This document shows positions 34,028 to 42,705 of a DNA stretch of 64,000 nt, piece by piece; positions within the stretch are counted from its first letter, which is position 1; the number at the start of each line of letters is the position of its first letter. The notes under the pieces were generated by a model, which was not told the DNA's origin, ran no database searches, and saw nothing but the letters and a program-made list of their open reading frames with translations. Source of the stretch: Lachnospiraceae bacterium (GTDB lineage Bacteria > Bacillota > Clostridia > Lachnospirales > Lachnospiraceae); NCBI GenBank assembly GCA_022845895.1, contig AP025573.1:523501-587500 (forward strand). The letters are read 5' to 3'. The position numbers and the translations under genes were made by a program.

Positions 34028-34696
34028 TCAGATTGGCTGATGGGAAAGCTTCGGCGCTTTCTTTTCCTGAGTTACATATACGAGCGGGTAGAGGACACAT
34101 GCCATTGCCGCGGCGGCAATAACGTCTGTCACGGAATGCTGTTTCAGGAACATGGTAGATAGAATAATCAAAAATGCCATCATATAGGTGCCGTACTGGA
34201 TGGTCTTATGCTTCTTAAGCGCACTGCTGTGGGACACGGCTATCGTAACACCGATGGAATTGAACACGTGGATGCTTGGCAGGACGTTCGTAGGCGTATC
34301 GGTAGTATAGAGCCTCTGTACCATATCTACAAACATGTTATCCCTTTCAAACACGACCGGACGGAGATTCAAACCATTCGGGAACACCGAGCAGATGATG
34401 AGGAATATGGTCATCCCTGTAAACAAAAACGCGGTGAGCTGGTAAAATCCCTTCCTGTCGGTAAAGAAGAAATAACCGATGGCAAGCGCGATAAAGAAGA
34501 ACCAGAGCAGATAGGGCACTATAAAGTATTCCACAAATGGAATGTAGTCGTCCAGCGGTGAATGTATCAGGTAAAAATGACTGGTGACATGCTTTTCCAG
34601 ATAGACGAACCATGGCATATAGATGAATACGTATAAGAACACCCATGCGTGCCTGTATTTTTTAATAAAATGCGTTACCTTATTCCAGGCTTTCAT
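34028..34696 (-). CDS. PAP2-family membrane phosphatase / phosphotransferase
   Basis: Integral membrane protein (222 residues, about six segments) with the lipid phosphatase signature: LRPVVFERDN, then NVLPSIHVFNS near 147 (SxH) and KQHSVTDVIAA near 190 (histidine nucleophile and aspartate). Similar to the inositol phosphorylceramide synthase-like branch of PAP2. Likely acts on phospholipid or polyprenyl phosphates. It is clustered with glycerophosphodiesterase and lipid kinase genes on the same strand, pointing to membrane lipid or lipoteichoic acid metabolism. Confidence 0.85.
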   Translation of the reverse strand: MKAWNKVTHFIKKYRHAWVFLYVFIYMPWFVYLEKHVTSHFYLIHSPLDDYIPFVEYFIVPYLLWFFFIALAIGYFFFTDRKGFYQLTAFLFTGMTIFLIICSVFPNGLNLRPVVFERDNMFVDMVQRLYTTDTPTNVLPSIHVFNSIGVTIAVSHSSALKKHKTIQYGTYMMAFLIILSTMFLKQHSVTDVIAAAAMACVLYPLVYVTQEKKAPKLSHQPI

Positions 34697-34753
34697 TCAT
34701 ATTACCCCTTTTTCTTTTTCGGCCAATAAAATCATATTCTTGGTTCAACACGG

Positions 34754-34782
34754 ATTATAACATGAAAAAAAAGAATCAACAA
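34754..34782 (-). promoter_or_regulatory. Promoter of the PAP2 gene
   Basis: Minus strand TTGTTG (34782-34777), 17-nt spacer, TATAAT (34759-34754), about 58 nt before the start codon. Confidence 0.6.
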
Positions 34783-34798
34783 CAATGTTCATTATTTG

Positions 34799-35617
34799 TT
34801 AATAATTTTCATTTTGTTTTTCAAATATCTGCATATCGTAGCAGCGGATCCCTTCCGCAAGGGCGGCTTCTGTACGCAGCGTCCACACGGCTACAGGGGT
34901 ATGGGCCAGAGAGCGGAGGGCGGATACGCTGAGGTTCGGGAGATCTGCCAGCTTGTAGGAGATGAAGTCCGGCCTTCCGAGAAAATTGGTGAGGAGATAG
35001 CGCACCATAAACCGCAGAATCCACGGTTCCCTGCTCTTCTTTTTCGTCAGGTTATCAGACAGCTGCCCTCGCAGCACGCCTGGCGCGTGCTGCTTGAACC
35101 AGCGTATCCCCATCGTGTTGAAGGACTGGACCAGAAAAGGCCCGCGATAGCTTTGCAGCGTCTCATATAAGACGCTGCAGATATCGGTGGCAGAAGAGGG
35201 AATCTTCATCTCTATGAGCAGCGGCACCTGGCCGTTGACGAGAGAGAGCACGTCTGTGAACAGGGGAATATGCTCTTTCGTGCCAGACAGGCGGTAGCGC
35301 CCCAGTTCTTCGTATGTGAGATTCTCTATGGATTCCTTGCTGCCGCACACGCGCAGCAGGTCGTCATCGTGGAACACGGCCAGCCTCCGGTCCCGGGTCA
35401 GATGGACATCCAGTTCAATTCCATATCCCTTCTTAACAGCAGCCCGAAAGGCAGACAGAGAGTTCTCCGGGATGCCCCGTGATATACAGTGGTATCCCCG
35501 GTGGGCAAAAAGCGTGTGCTCATAGCGCCGCATCTGCTCTTTCCTCGAGGTACGTGGCCAGACGGCAAAGAAATAGAGCGGGAGGATAAGAAGGAAGATA
35601 ACAAGTATCATATACAT
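34799..35617 (-). CDS. Glycerophosphodiester phosphodiesterase
   Basis: Hydrolyses glycerophosphodiesters to glycerol-3-phosphate and an alcohol (272 residues). One N-terminal membrane anchor (MILVIFLLILPLYFFAVWP) places the catalytic domain at the membrane. The TIM-barrel GDPD motifs are HRGYHCISRGIPENSLSAF near 37-55, GIELDVHLTRD near 70-80 and VFHDDDL near 86, holding the general acid-base histidines and metal-binding E and D. It follows the lipid kinase gene by 24 nt and probably shares its transcript. Confidence 0.92.
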   Translation of the reverse strand: MYMILVIFLLILPLYFFAVWPRTSRKEQMRRYEHTLFAHRGYHCISRGIPENSLSAFRAAVKKGYGIELDVHLTRDRRLAVFHDDDLLRVCGSKESIENLTYEELGRYRLSGTKEHIPLFTDVLSLVNGQVPLLIEMKIPSSATDICSVLYETLQSYRGPFLVQSFNTMGIRWFKQHAPGVLRGQLSDNLTKKKSREPWILRFMVRYLLTNFLGRPDFISYKLADLPNLSVSALRSLAHTPVAVWTLRTEAALAEGIRCYDMQIFEKQNENY

Positions 35618-35641
35618 AACGGCGGAATCCCTTTCCTTAAT

Positions 35642-36559
35642 CTAAGATAATATGAGTTTCATTTTCTGGGGCTCGAGGGAGGCGCAAATATGCCTCTGGA
35701 GGAAGATCGGTTCGCCGTCCGTGTGGACCGGAAGCGGTGTCCTGCTCACGATATCCGCCTTCCTGCAAGTAAAGATATGAATCCCTTTGAAACGGACGTG
35801 CCAGCCCTTAAAGGCAGTGGGAAGGAGGGCGAGCGCCTTCAGCTTGGACATGTTGGCGATCACGATGACATCGAGAAGGCCGTCCGAGGGGTCGGCATCC
35901 GGGCAGAATTTGAAGCCTCCTCCTTCGTAACGCGTGTTCATGGCAGCAGTAAAATAGACAGATTCAAACTCCATCTTCCGGCTGTCATCGAGCGTGACGG
36001 TCATTTTGCCCGGTTTCAGGGACATCATGAGACTCAGCGCGACTCCGGCATAAGACAGCTTGCCGAGCCCGATCTTGTTCAACAGGACTTTGAGACGGGA
36101 GACCACGACCTGGTGGCAGACGCCCGCATCGAAGCCGATACCGGTGCTTACCGCGAAACGCCGCCTCTTACCTTGATAGGACATGACCCCTACATTAATA
36201 TATGTATATTTGGACGGTGCCAGAATATGACCAAGTGCCGTCAGGGGATCCGTAGACAGTCCGAGGCCGCGGGCGAAGTCATTGCTCGAGCCGATGGGGA
36301 TGTAGCCGAATGTCACCTGGCTCAGATCCGTGATACCATTCACGACCTCATTGACGGTACCGTCGCCGCCGAGCACGATAAGCGTACATGGCTGCCCGCC
36401 GCAGGTGAGTTCTCTTGCAATACTGGTGGCATGACGCTGGTACTTTGTCAGATATGCCCGATAATCCGTTCCGCGTTCCTTTAACGAGCATTCGATATCT
36501 TTCCAGACCTTGTGCCCAAGTCCGGAGCGGGCATTTGGGTTGACGATGAAAGTATACAT
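35642..36559 (-). CDS. Diacylglycerol/lipid kinase (DagK/YegS family)
   Basis: ATP-dependent lipid kinase of 305 residues. The DAGK catalytic signature VLGGDGTVNEVVNGI near 62-76 and GSSNDFARGLGL near 91 are intact, and the start MYTFIVNPNARSGLG matches the family nucleotide-binding N-terminus. Together with GDPD and PAP2 genes it suggests recycling of diacylglycerol left by lipoteichoic acid synthesis. It begins 27 nt after a TetR gene on the same strand. Confidence 0.92.
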   Translation of the reverse strand: MYTFIVNPNARSGLGHKVWKDIECSLKERGTDYRAYLTKYQRHATSIARELTCGGQPCTLIVLGGDGTVNEVVNGITDLSQVTFGYIPIGSSNDFARGLGLSTDPLTALGHILAPSKYTYINVGVMSYQGKRRRFAVSTGIGFDAGVCHQVVVSRLKVLLNKIGLGKLSYAGVALSLMMSLKPGKMTVTLDDSRKMEFESVYFTAAMNTRYEGGGFKFCPDADPSDGLLDVIVIANMSKLKALALLPTAFKGWHVRFKGIHIFTCRKADIVSRTPLPVHTDGEPIFLQRHICASLEPQKMKLILS

Positions 36560-36586
36560 GTATGGCCTCCTGACTGGTAAGAAAGT

Positions 36587-37195
36587 TTACAGCGCCCCGT
36601 CCAGATATGTCTCCAGCGAGCGGCGCATGTTGCCCTCGAAGTCTGCTTTGCCGCTTTTGAGACACCATTCAAATACGTTGCCGATGACGATCATCCGGAT
36701 GTCTGTGGTGATATCGTCAAGGCTCGTGCGGGGGGTGACGATGCCCGCCTTGATTGCCTTGTCCAGGTAGTTGCGCACCGTTACGATTGGATAAGGGCGT
36801 TCCGTACGTATGAGCGGGTTCAGCGATTGGTTCTTGGGCGTATAGTAGTTGGAGATGAACTCCACGCCGAGCTCTCTGCAGTAGGTTACGTAATTCAGAT
36901 ACACATGGACGATGGTCGTCTTGGCTTCCTCTGTATTACCCGGAAGGTCTAGGTAGTCGGGATTGATGCTCGGCTGCTCTTCGATATAGTAGGAGAGAAG
37001 ATCGTCTTTTGTCTTAAAGTGGTGGTAGAAGCTGCCGTTAGAGACGCCGGCTTCCTCGCAGATGTTTTTGATAGACAGCGCCTCATATCCCTGCTTCTTC
37101 AAGATAGACTTGGCGGCGCGGAATATCCTGGCCTTCGTTTCCTTTGACTTTAGCTGCTGCCTGGATAGTTCCTGTGTTTCATTTATTTCAGTCAT
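36587..37195 (-). CDS. TetR/AcrR-family transcriptional regulator
   Basis: Regulator of 202 residues with a textbook N-terminal domain: KARIFRAAKSILKKQGYEAL, SIKNICEEAGVSNGSFYHHF and KTKDDLLSYY at about 22-70. The C-terminal ligand domain is unassigned. It heads the minus-strand lipid gene cluster (lipid kinase, GDPD) and faces a region with a 20-bp perfect inverted repeat (37235-37280) and a palindrome ACAGAGTGAACTCTGT (37320-37335), either of which could be its operator. Confidence 0.9.
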   Translation of the reverse strand: MTEINETQELSRQQLKSKETKARIFRAAKSILKKQGYEALSIKNICEEAGVSNGSFYHHFKTKDDLLSYYIEEQPSINPDYLDLPGNTEEAKTTIVHVYLNYVTYCRELGVEFISNYYTPKNQSLNPLIRTERPYPIVTVRNYLDKAIKAGIVTPRTSLDDITTDIRMIVIGNVFEWCLKSGKADFEGNMRRSLETYLDGAL

Positions 37196-37234
37196 AGTAT
37201 AGAATAATCCCTTCTTGATATGTACGTTTTTGTT

Positions 37235-37280
37235 TAGCGTCAGTTTACAAGGGCGTGTGTGCCCTTGTAAACTGACGCTA
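37235..37280. repeat. 20-bp perfect inverted repeat between divergent genes
   Basis: TAGCGTCAGTTTACAAGGGC (37235-37254) and its exact complement (37261-37280) separated by GTGTGT. No T run follows. It lies 40 nt upstream of the TetR gene start. It may be a regulatory site, an extruding hairpin, or a repeat-family member. Confidence 0.75.
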
Positions 37281-37315
37281 ATCCAAGTATAGCATATGGA
37301 ACTTTGTTTTTCAAC

Positions 37316-37346
37316 GAAACAGAGTGAACTCTGTATTGCAAATAAA
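37316..37346 (+). repeat. Left 31-bp direct repeat bordering the molybdenum island
   Basis: 31 bases that recur at 45286-45316 with 29 identities, in the same orientation, starting GAAACA and ending GCAAATAAA here. It contains the palindrome ACAGAGTGAACTCTGT. Everything between the two copies is molybdenum related or decayed. Confidence 0.75.
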
Positions 37347-37353
37347 ACTGTTC

Positions 37354-37382
37354 TTGCAGTTGAAAAAATAACGTGATATGAT
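37354..37382 (+). promoter_or_regulatory. Promoter of the molybdenum gene cluster
   Basis: TTGCAG (37354-37359), 17-nt spacer, TATGAT (37377-37382), 45 nt before the xdhC start. Confidence 0.6.
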
Positions 37383-37426
37383 GATAAGACAACGAGTTGT
37401 TTTATAAAAAAACTCGGGAGGATAAT

Positions 37427-38437
37427 ATGGAAAAAACATTTAGACAGATAAAACGAAAATTAGAGGAAGATATCGATGTGATCTTAGTCACGATTATTGC
37501 CGGAAAGGGTTCTGTCCCCCGAGGGGCAGGCGCAAGGATGTGGCTGTCCAGGGACGGGGAGATGTCAGGAACTATCGGCGGCGGCAATGTAGAATACCAG
37601 GCAGCAATTAAGGCGAGAGAGCTGCTGGAGCGAAAGAGGTCCTTTATGACCGGATATAACCTGGGACAATCGGATATCGCGGATATGGGTATGGTATGCG
37701 GAGGCCAGGTACAAGTCTTGTTCCAGTACTTATGCAAGAAGGATATTCCGTGCATGGAGGCGGTCATCGCACAGTGCGGGAAGGCACAGGATGCATGGCT
37801 ATTGCTTCATGTGACAGACGCAGACACCTGGGATATGCGTGTAATGACCAAAGAGGAAGCGGCAGGCTACAAGGAGTATGAAGAGATAATAAAATTGATG
37901 AAAAACAAGCCGGCTTATCTGGAAACCGGCTCTGGTAATTATTATATAGAATCATTGGTAGAAACCGGGATCGTCTATGTCTTTGGCGGTGGACATGTGG
38001 CACAGGAACTGGTGCCTCTTTTATCACATCTGGGCTTTCCGTGCTTCGTCACAGATGACCGAAGGGAATTCGCCAGCAAAGAGCGGTTCCCGGATGCTGT
38101 GGAGACGCTGGTCTGCGACTATAATGAAATAGAGGAACATATCCATATTAAAAGTTGTGACTATGTGGTAATTATGACGAGAGGGCATCAGCATGACTAT
38201 GAGGTGCAGACGCGGCTTCTAAAGTATCATCCATTCTACATGGGAATTATGGGAAGCCGTAATAAGATCGCTTATGTATCCGGGCGTCTGTTGAATGACG
38301 GGTATACGAAAGAGGAGATCGGCAAGTGCCACATGCCGATTGGTACAGCCATCAAGGCAGAGACACCGGCAGAGATTGCGGTCAGCATTGCAGGAGAGCT
38401 GATATGTAAGCGGGCAGCAGGAAAACTTTCAGGATAG
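37427..38437 (+). CDS. xdhC: XdhC/CoxI-family molybdenum cofactor maturation protein
   Basis: XdhC binds molybdenum cofactor, promotes its sulfuration and inserts it into xanthine dehydrogenase-type hydroxylases (336 residues). The N-terminal part has VTIIAGKGSVPRGAGARMWL and SGTIGGGNVEYQA near 45; the C-terminal XdhC_C Rossmann domain has VYVFGGGHVAQELVPLL near 183 and YMGIMGSRNK near 270. GGGAGG precedes the ATG at 37427; the earlier ATG at 37397 lies without one. First gene of the island; its presumed client enzyme is only a remnant at 44860-45283. Confidence 0.9.
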   Translation: MEKTFRQIKRKLEEDIDVILVTIIAGKGSVPRGAGARMWLSRDGEMSGTIGGGNVEYQAAIKARELLERKRSFMTGYNLGQSDIADMGMVCGGQVQVLFQYLCKKDIPCMEAVIAQCGKAQDAWLLLHVTDADTWDMRVMTKEEAAGYKEYEEIIKLMKNKPAYLETGSGNYYIESLVETGIVYVFGGGHVAQELVPLLSHLGFPCFVTDDRREFASKERFPDAVETLVCDYNEIEEHIHIKSCDYVVIMTRGHQHDYEVQTRLLKYHPFYMGIMGSRNKIAYVSGRLLNDGYTKEEIGKCHMPIGTAIKAETPAEIAVSIAGELICKRAAGKLSG

Positions 38438-38449
38438 AGGAGCAGAAAA

Positions 38450-38812
38450 ATGGAGGAAAAGTCAGGAAATAAGACGCGGTACCGTCCCGTAATTACTGTA
38501 AGAATAGCTGGGGACAATGTGTTTTTCGGACCGGGAGTTGCCATGCTTTTAAAAGAGCTGATATCAACGGGAACCATGAAGGATGCATGCAGAATATCAA
38601 AGCTTTCTTATTCTAAAGCATGGAAAATTCTGAACACGGCGGAAAAGGAACTTGGCTTTCCGCTGGTACAAAGACTTCACGGCGGGAAAAATGGCGGCGG
38701 CTGTATCGTGACGGAACAGGGGAAAGAATTGATGAGCGTATACTCGAAAGTGGACAGGCAGATTAAAGAATATGCACAGAAGTTATTTGAAAATATGAAT
38801 AGTCAGGAGTAA
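38450..38812 (+). CDS. ModE-like winged-helix regulator (DNA-binding domain only)
   Basis: Protein of 120 residues equivalent to the N-terminal LysR-like winged helix of ModE: GPGVAMLLKELISTGTMKDA, CRISKLSYSKAWKILNTAEK and LVQRLHGGKNGGGCIVTEQG at about 29-90. It lacks the C-terminal molybdate-binding (TOBE) domains, as in many Clostridia, so how it senses molybdate is unclear. Likely controls this Mo cluster. It sits 12 nt after xdhC and 6 nt before moaC, in one transcript. Confidence 0.88.
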   Translation: MEEKSGNKTRYRPVITVRIAGDNVFFGPGVAMLLKELISTGTMKDACRISKLSYSKAWKILNTAEKELGFPLVQRLHGGKNGGGCIVTEQGKELMSVYSKVDRQIKEYAQKLFENMNSQE

Positions 38813-38818
38813 AATACG

Positions 38819-39304
38819 TTGAGCGAATTTACACATTTTGACAAGGCAGGAAATGCGATAATGGTAGATGTATCTGAAAAGAAGGTGACGGACAGAACGG
38901 CAGCGGCGGCCGGAATTATTAAGACGAGCCCCGAAGTTATACGCGCTGTCGTACAGCAGTCTGCTGCAAAAGGGGATGTGCTTGGGGTAGCCAGAGTGGC
39001 AGGAATCATGGCAGTGAAACAAACGGCGGCAATCATCCCAATGTGTCACGTACTTCTTATCCGGAAATGCACCATTGATTTTGACATCAATGAGGAAGAC
39101 AGTGAAATACGGGTTGTCTGCTCCGTCAAAACAGACGGGAAGACAGGCGTGGAGATGGAGGCGCTGACAGGGGTAAGTGTGGCGCTGCTGACCATATATG
39201 ATATGTGTAAGGCCATGGATAAAAGCATGGTAATGACAGATATCCATCTGCTGGAGAAAACCGGCGGTAAGAGCGGGGATTATAAAAGCGTAGACGGCCG
39301 ATGA
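38819..39304 (+). CDS. moaC: Cyclic pyranopterin monophosphate synthase MoaC
   Basis: With MoaA it makes cyclic pyranopterin monophosphate, the first pterin of molybdenum cofactor synthesis (161 residues, hexamer). Conserved segments: SEKKVTDRTAAAAGII, the MCHVLLIRKCTIDF region near 79, KTDGKTGVEMEALTGVSVAL near 106 and the catalytic end DIHLLEKTGGKSGDY. The start is TTG at 38819, supported by AGGAG 9 nt upstream. Coupled with moeA-like and moaA genes downstream. Confidence 0.95.
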   Translation: MSEFTHFDKAGNAIMVDVSEKKVTDRTAAAAGIIKTSPEVIRAVVQQSAAKGDVLGVARVAGIMAVKQTAAIIPMCHVLLIRKCTIDFDINEEDSEIRVVCSVKTDGKTGVEMEALTGVSVALLTIYDMCKAMDKSMVMTDIHLLEKTGGKSGDYKSVDGR

Positions 39305-39322
39305 CGGAGGGGGATGAAAGTT

Positions 39323-40354
39323 ATGAAAATGGTGAGGACAGAAGATGCAGTCGGACATATGCTATGTCACGATATTACACAGATTATTCCAGGTGTGACG
39401 AAGGATGCGGTGTTTCGGAAAGGACACATCGTGCGGGAAGAGGATATCCCGCTTCTGTTAAGCGTCGGCAAGGAGCATCTGTATATCTGGGAGAACAGCG
39501 AACATATGATACATGAAAATGATGCGGCGGCTGTCTTATATCATATCTGCAAAGGCAATCACATGCATGGCAGCGAGGTGAAAGAAGGGAAGATCGAACT
39601 GATTGCCGACCGTGATGGCTTATTGAAGATAGACCGTCCAAAACTTCGCAAGATCAATGCATTGGGCGAGATGATGATTGCTTCAAGGCATGGTGACTTT
39701 CCGGTAAAAAAGGGAGATAAGATTGCAGGTACGAGGATTATTCCGCTGATGATAGAGAAAGAAAAATTAGAAAAGGCGGAAGAAGCAGGGCAGGGAGGGC
39801 CTGTTTTTCAAATACTGCCGATTGAGCCTAAAAAAGTGGGTGTAGTTACAACAGGCAGCGAAGTGTATAAAGGAAGAATAAAAGATGCATTTACCCCTGT
39901 CCTGGAAGAAAAATTAAAAGAATACGGAAGCCGGATGGCTATGCACGATATTTGTGATGATAATCATGAGATGATTACCGCGGCGATTTTAAAGATGCAG
40001 GAAAATGGAATGGATATGATTATTTGTACCGGAGGGATGAGCGTAGACCCGGACGACCGCACCCCGCTTGCAATTAAGAATACAGGCGCTCACATTATCA
40101 CCTATGGTGCACCGGTGCTTCCGGGAGCGATGTTCCTCTTGTCCTACGGTAAGAATGGAGTGCCGGTCATGGGACTGCCGGGCTGTGTGATGTATGCGAA
40201 AAGAACCATTTTTGACTTGATACTGCCGAGGGTGCTGGCGGGGGAGAGGCTTGCGGCATCGGATTTTATCGGCATGGGAGAAGGCGGCCTGTGTCTATCC
40301 TGCGATGTATGTACATATCCCAATTGTGGTTTTGGTAAAGGGGCCGGATTATGA
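39323..40354 (+). CDS. MoeA-like molybdopterin-binding protein
   Basis: Protein of about 343 residues with the MoCF-biosynthesis (MoeA/MogA) domain in the C-terminal half: KVGVVTTGSEVYKGRIKDAF near 170 and the binding loop ICTGGMSVDPDDRTPLAI near 233, then PVMGLPGCVMYAKRTIFDL near 287. The N-terminal half replaces the usual MoeA domains by a shorter one. It may adenylate or insert molybdenum into molybdopterin. The tail has a cysteine cluster (CLSCDVCTYPNCGFGKG). Two ATGs at 39314 and 39323 compete; the second is better spaced from GGAGGGGG. It overlaps moaA by 4 nt. Confidence 0.85.
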   Translation: MKMVRTEDAVGHMLCHDITQIIPGVTKDAVFRKGHIVREEDIPLLLSVGKEHLYIWENSEHMIHENDAAAVLYHICKGNHMHGSEVKEGKIELIADRDGLLKIDRPKLRKINALGEMMIASRHGDFPVKKGDKIAGTRIIPLMIEKEKLEKAEEAGQGGPVFQILPIEPKKVGVVTTGSEVYKGRIKDAFTPVLEEKLKEYGSRMAMHDICDDNHEMITAAILKMQENGMDMIICTGGMSVDPDDRTPLAIKNTGAHIITYGAPVLPGAMFLLSYGKNGVPVMGLPGCVMYAKRTIFDLILPRVLAGERLAASDFIGMGEGGLCLSCDVCTYPNCGFGKGAGL

Positions 40355-41316
40355 AAGATACCTATGAACGAGAAATAGATTATATGCGCCTGTCCATTAC
40401 TGACCGCTGTAATCTAAGATGCAGGTATTGTATGCCTGACGGTATAGAGCTATTGCCAAGAGATGAGATTCTTACGTTAGATGAGATTGAACTGATCTGT
40501 AAAGAGGCCGCAGCGCTCGGCATCCATAAGCTTAAGATAACAGGGGGAGAGCCGCTTGTAAGAAAAGACTGCGTGTCTTTGGTACACAGCCTGAAGAGGA
40601 TCACCGGAATTACACAGGTGACTCTTACCACCAATGGAGTCCTGCTCCCGGATTATGCCGGGGACTTAAGAAAGGCCGGAATCGATGGGATTAACGTTAG
40701 CCTGGATACGTTAGACCAGGAGAAATATCGGGAGATTACCGGATTTGATGCTCTTCCCGCTGTTCTAAACGGAATAATTCAAAGCCTGGAGCTTGGTATC
40801 CGTGTAAAGGTGAACGCTGTTCTGCAGCGTGATATGAATGAGGAAGAGTGGAAGCCTATTGCCAGGTTAGCTGCCACCTATCCGTTGGATGTGCGGTTTA
40901 TAGAGATGATGCCTATAGGGCATGGGAAATCCTATGAGACGATAGCCAATACGGTTGTTTTAGAAAAGATACAAGAGGAATTCGGGGCGGTCATACGAGA
41001 CGAAAGCCTGCATGGGAACGGCCCGGCTATTTATTATAAGATAGCCGGGTTTCGAGGCAGTATCGGATTCATCAGTGCAATACATGGGAAATTCTGCAGC
41101 CAGTGCAACCGTATCCGCCTGACGTCAACAGGACAATTGAAGCCATGCCTCTGTTTTGGAGAGAGTATTTCTGTAAAGGAGGCAGTTCGGTCAGGGGACC
41201 TGGCAAAGGTTCGCCGGCTGCTTGAAAAGGCGATTAGAAATAAACCCGGGATGCATCAGTTTGAGCAGGAAGCTGCGATTACAGAAAAGAAAGACATGAG
41301 CCAGATAGGAGGATAG
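40351..41316 (+). CDS. moaA: GTP 3',8-cyclase MoaA
   Basis: Radical SAM enzyme (321 residues) that converts GTP to 3',8-cH2GTP. N-terminal radical SAM cluster CNLRCRYC at about 21-28, glycine motif TGGEPLV near 66 and the C-terminal second [4Fe-4S] site with FCSQCNRIRLTSTGQLKPCL near 248-267. These two clusters and the length are diagnostic. The C-terminal GG of the active MoaA is present as the final residues QIGG. The ATG overlaps the preceding stop; MOSC gene follows after 2 nt. Confidence 0.96.
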   Translation: MKDTYEREIDYMRLSITDRCNLRCRYCMPDGIELLPRDEILTLDEIELICKEAAALGIHKLKITGGEPLVRKDCVSLVHSLKRITGITQVTLTTNGVLLPDYAGDLRKAGIDGINVSLDTLDQEKYREITGFDALPAVLNGIIQSLELGIRVKVNAVLQRDMNEEEWKPIARLAATYPLDVRFIEMMPIGHGKSYETIANTVVLEKIQEEFGAVIRDESLHGNGPAIYYKIAGFRGSIGFISAIHGKFCSQCNRIRLTSTGQLKPCLCFGESISVKEAVRSGDLAKVRRLLEKAIRNKPGMHQFEQEAAITEKKDMSQIGG

Positions 41317-41318
41317 AC

Positions 41319-41750
41319 ATGGGCGTAATTAAAGGGATATGTGTCAGTGAAAAAAAGGGGACACGAAAACAAGAAGTATATCAGGCAGAGCTCCGGGAAG
41401 ATTGGGGGATTGCGGGAGATGCCCATGCGGGGAAATGGCACAGGCAGGTCAGTCTGTTATCCTTTGAGAAGATAGAAGAATTTCGGAAAAAAGGTGCGGA
41501 AGTAGAATTCGGTGCATTCGGTGAAAACCTTATCGTGGAAGGATATGATTTAAGCAGACTCCCCATAGGAACCCGGTTTCAGGCTGGAGATGCAGTGCTC
41601 CGGCTGACGCAGATCGGAAAGCAGTGCCATGCACATTGTGAGATATATAAAGTGATGGGGGACTGTATTATGCCCAGAGAGGGCATATTTACCGAGGTGT
41701 TGAAAGGCGGACATATCAAGCCTGGAGACGAGATTCACATTATTGAATAA
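41319..41750 (+). CDS. MOSC-domain protein
   Basis: Small single-domain MOSC protein (143 residues), a beta-barrel that handles sulfurated molybdenum cofactor or pterin-bound metal. Family features: GIAGDAHAGKWHRQVSLLSF near 30-49, FGAFGENLIVEGYDLSRLPI near 66, and the conserved cysteine in QIGKQCHAHCEIYK near 103. Together with XdhC it suggests delivery of a sulfurated cofactor to a hydroxylase. Located between moaA and modA. Confidence 0.9.
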   Translation: MGVIKGICVSEKKGTRKQEVYQAELREDWGIAGDAHAGKWHRQVSLLSFEKIEEFRKKGAEVEFGAFGENLIVEGYDLSRLPIGTRFQAGDAVLRLTQIGKQCHAHCEIYKVMGDCIMPREGIFTEVLKGGHIKPGDEIHIIE

Positions 41751-41785
41751 GCCAGAAAGTAAAACAGAATTAAAGGAGAAAAACG

Positions 41786-42664
41786 ATGAAAAAAAAGGTA
41801 TGTTCCGTATTACTGGTATTATGTATGGCAGCAGGCATTACAGGCTGCGCTTCTAAAAGTGACAGTGGCAAAACAGAAGCTAAGGCAGACACAAAGAAGG
41901 AAGCAGAGGAAACGGAAATTCAGGTATTTATTGCAGCAAGCCTGAATACGGTCATGCAGGAACTGGCAGAGGCTTATCATAAAGAACATCCGGAAGTGAA
42001 GATTACATTTAATGCAGACAGCTCAGGCACCCTGCTGACCCAGATTGAAGAAGGTTACGAATGCGATATCTTCTTTTCGGCAGCCCAAAAGCAGATGGAT
42101 CAATTGGAAACAGACGGACTTGTGAAGGCAGGCACAAGGGCGAATGTAGTAAACAATCAAGTAGTCCTGATATCATTAAAAGACAGTGACACAAAAGTAG
42201 CCGGATTAGAAGATCTGCAGGATGCATCCAGTATTGCGCTGGCAGGCGGGAGTGTGCCGGTAGGAAAATATACGAGAGAAGCTTTGGTGAAACTTGGATT
42301 ATTAAGCGGTAAGGAAGACGCATCTGAATATACATCTGCAGAGGTATCTGATGCGCTTGGCGGTGTGGAGATCAGTGAACAGGATAATGTGAACAAAGTA
42401 TTGATTGCAGTAGCAGAAGGTGCTTGCGAGGTCGGTACGACCTATTATTCCGATACATATGGATATGAAGATAAGCTGGACATCCTGCAGACAGTAAGTT
42501 ATGATTTGACAGGTAATGTCATCTATCCGGTATGCCTTGTGGATAATAAAGAAGCAGATGGTACGCAGATGAAGGCGGCAGAGGATTTTTACGAATTCAT
42601 CCTCTCCGATGATGCAAAAGCAGTGTTTGACAACTACTACTTCGATACCGATGTGGAACGGTAG
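41786..42664 (+). CDS. modA: Molybdate ABC transporter, binding lipoprotein ModA
   Basis: Captures molybdate or tungstate outside the cell (292 residues). Signal peptide with lipobox ITGC (cysteine about residue 21), a lysine-glutamate-rich linker, then the ModA core starting IQVFIAASLNTVMQELAEAY near 48 with the oxyanion-binding serines (AASLN and DSSGTLLTQIEEG near 80). The end ILSDDAKAVFDNYYF is typical. First of modABC, all in the same direction and following the cofactor genes. Confidence 0.93.
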   Translation: MKKKVCSVLLVLCMAAGITGCASKSDSGKTEAKADTKKEAEETEIQVFIAASLNTVMQELAEAYHKEHPEVKITFNADSSGTLLTQIEEGYECDIFFSAAQKQMDQLETDGLVKAGTRANVVNNQVVLISLKDSDTKVAGLEDLQDASSIALAGGSVPVGKYTREALVKLGLLSGKEDASEYTSAEVSDALGGVEISEQDNVNKVLIAVAEGACEVGTTYYSDTYGYEDKLDILQTVSYDLTGNVIYPVCLVDNKEADGTQMKAAEDFYEFILSDDAKAVFDNYYFDTDVER

Positions 42665-42705
42665 AAATATGTGCAGAATAGGTAATAAAAAGGAGGGAGA
42701 GATCG

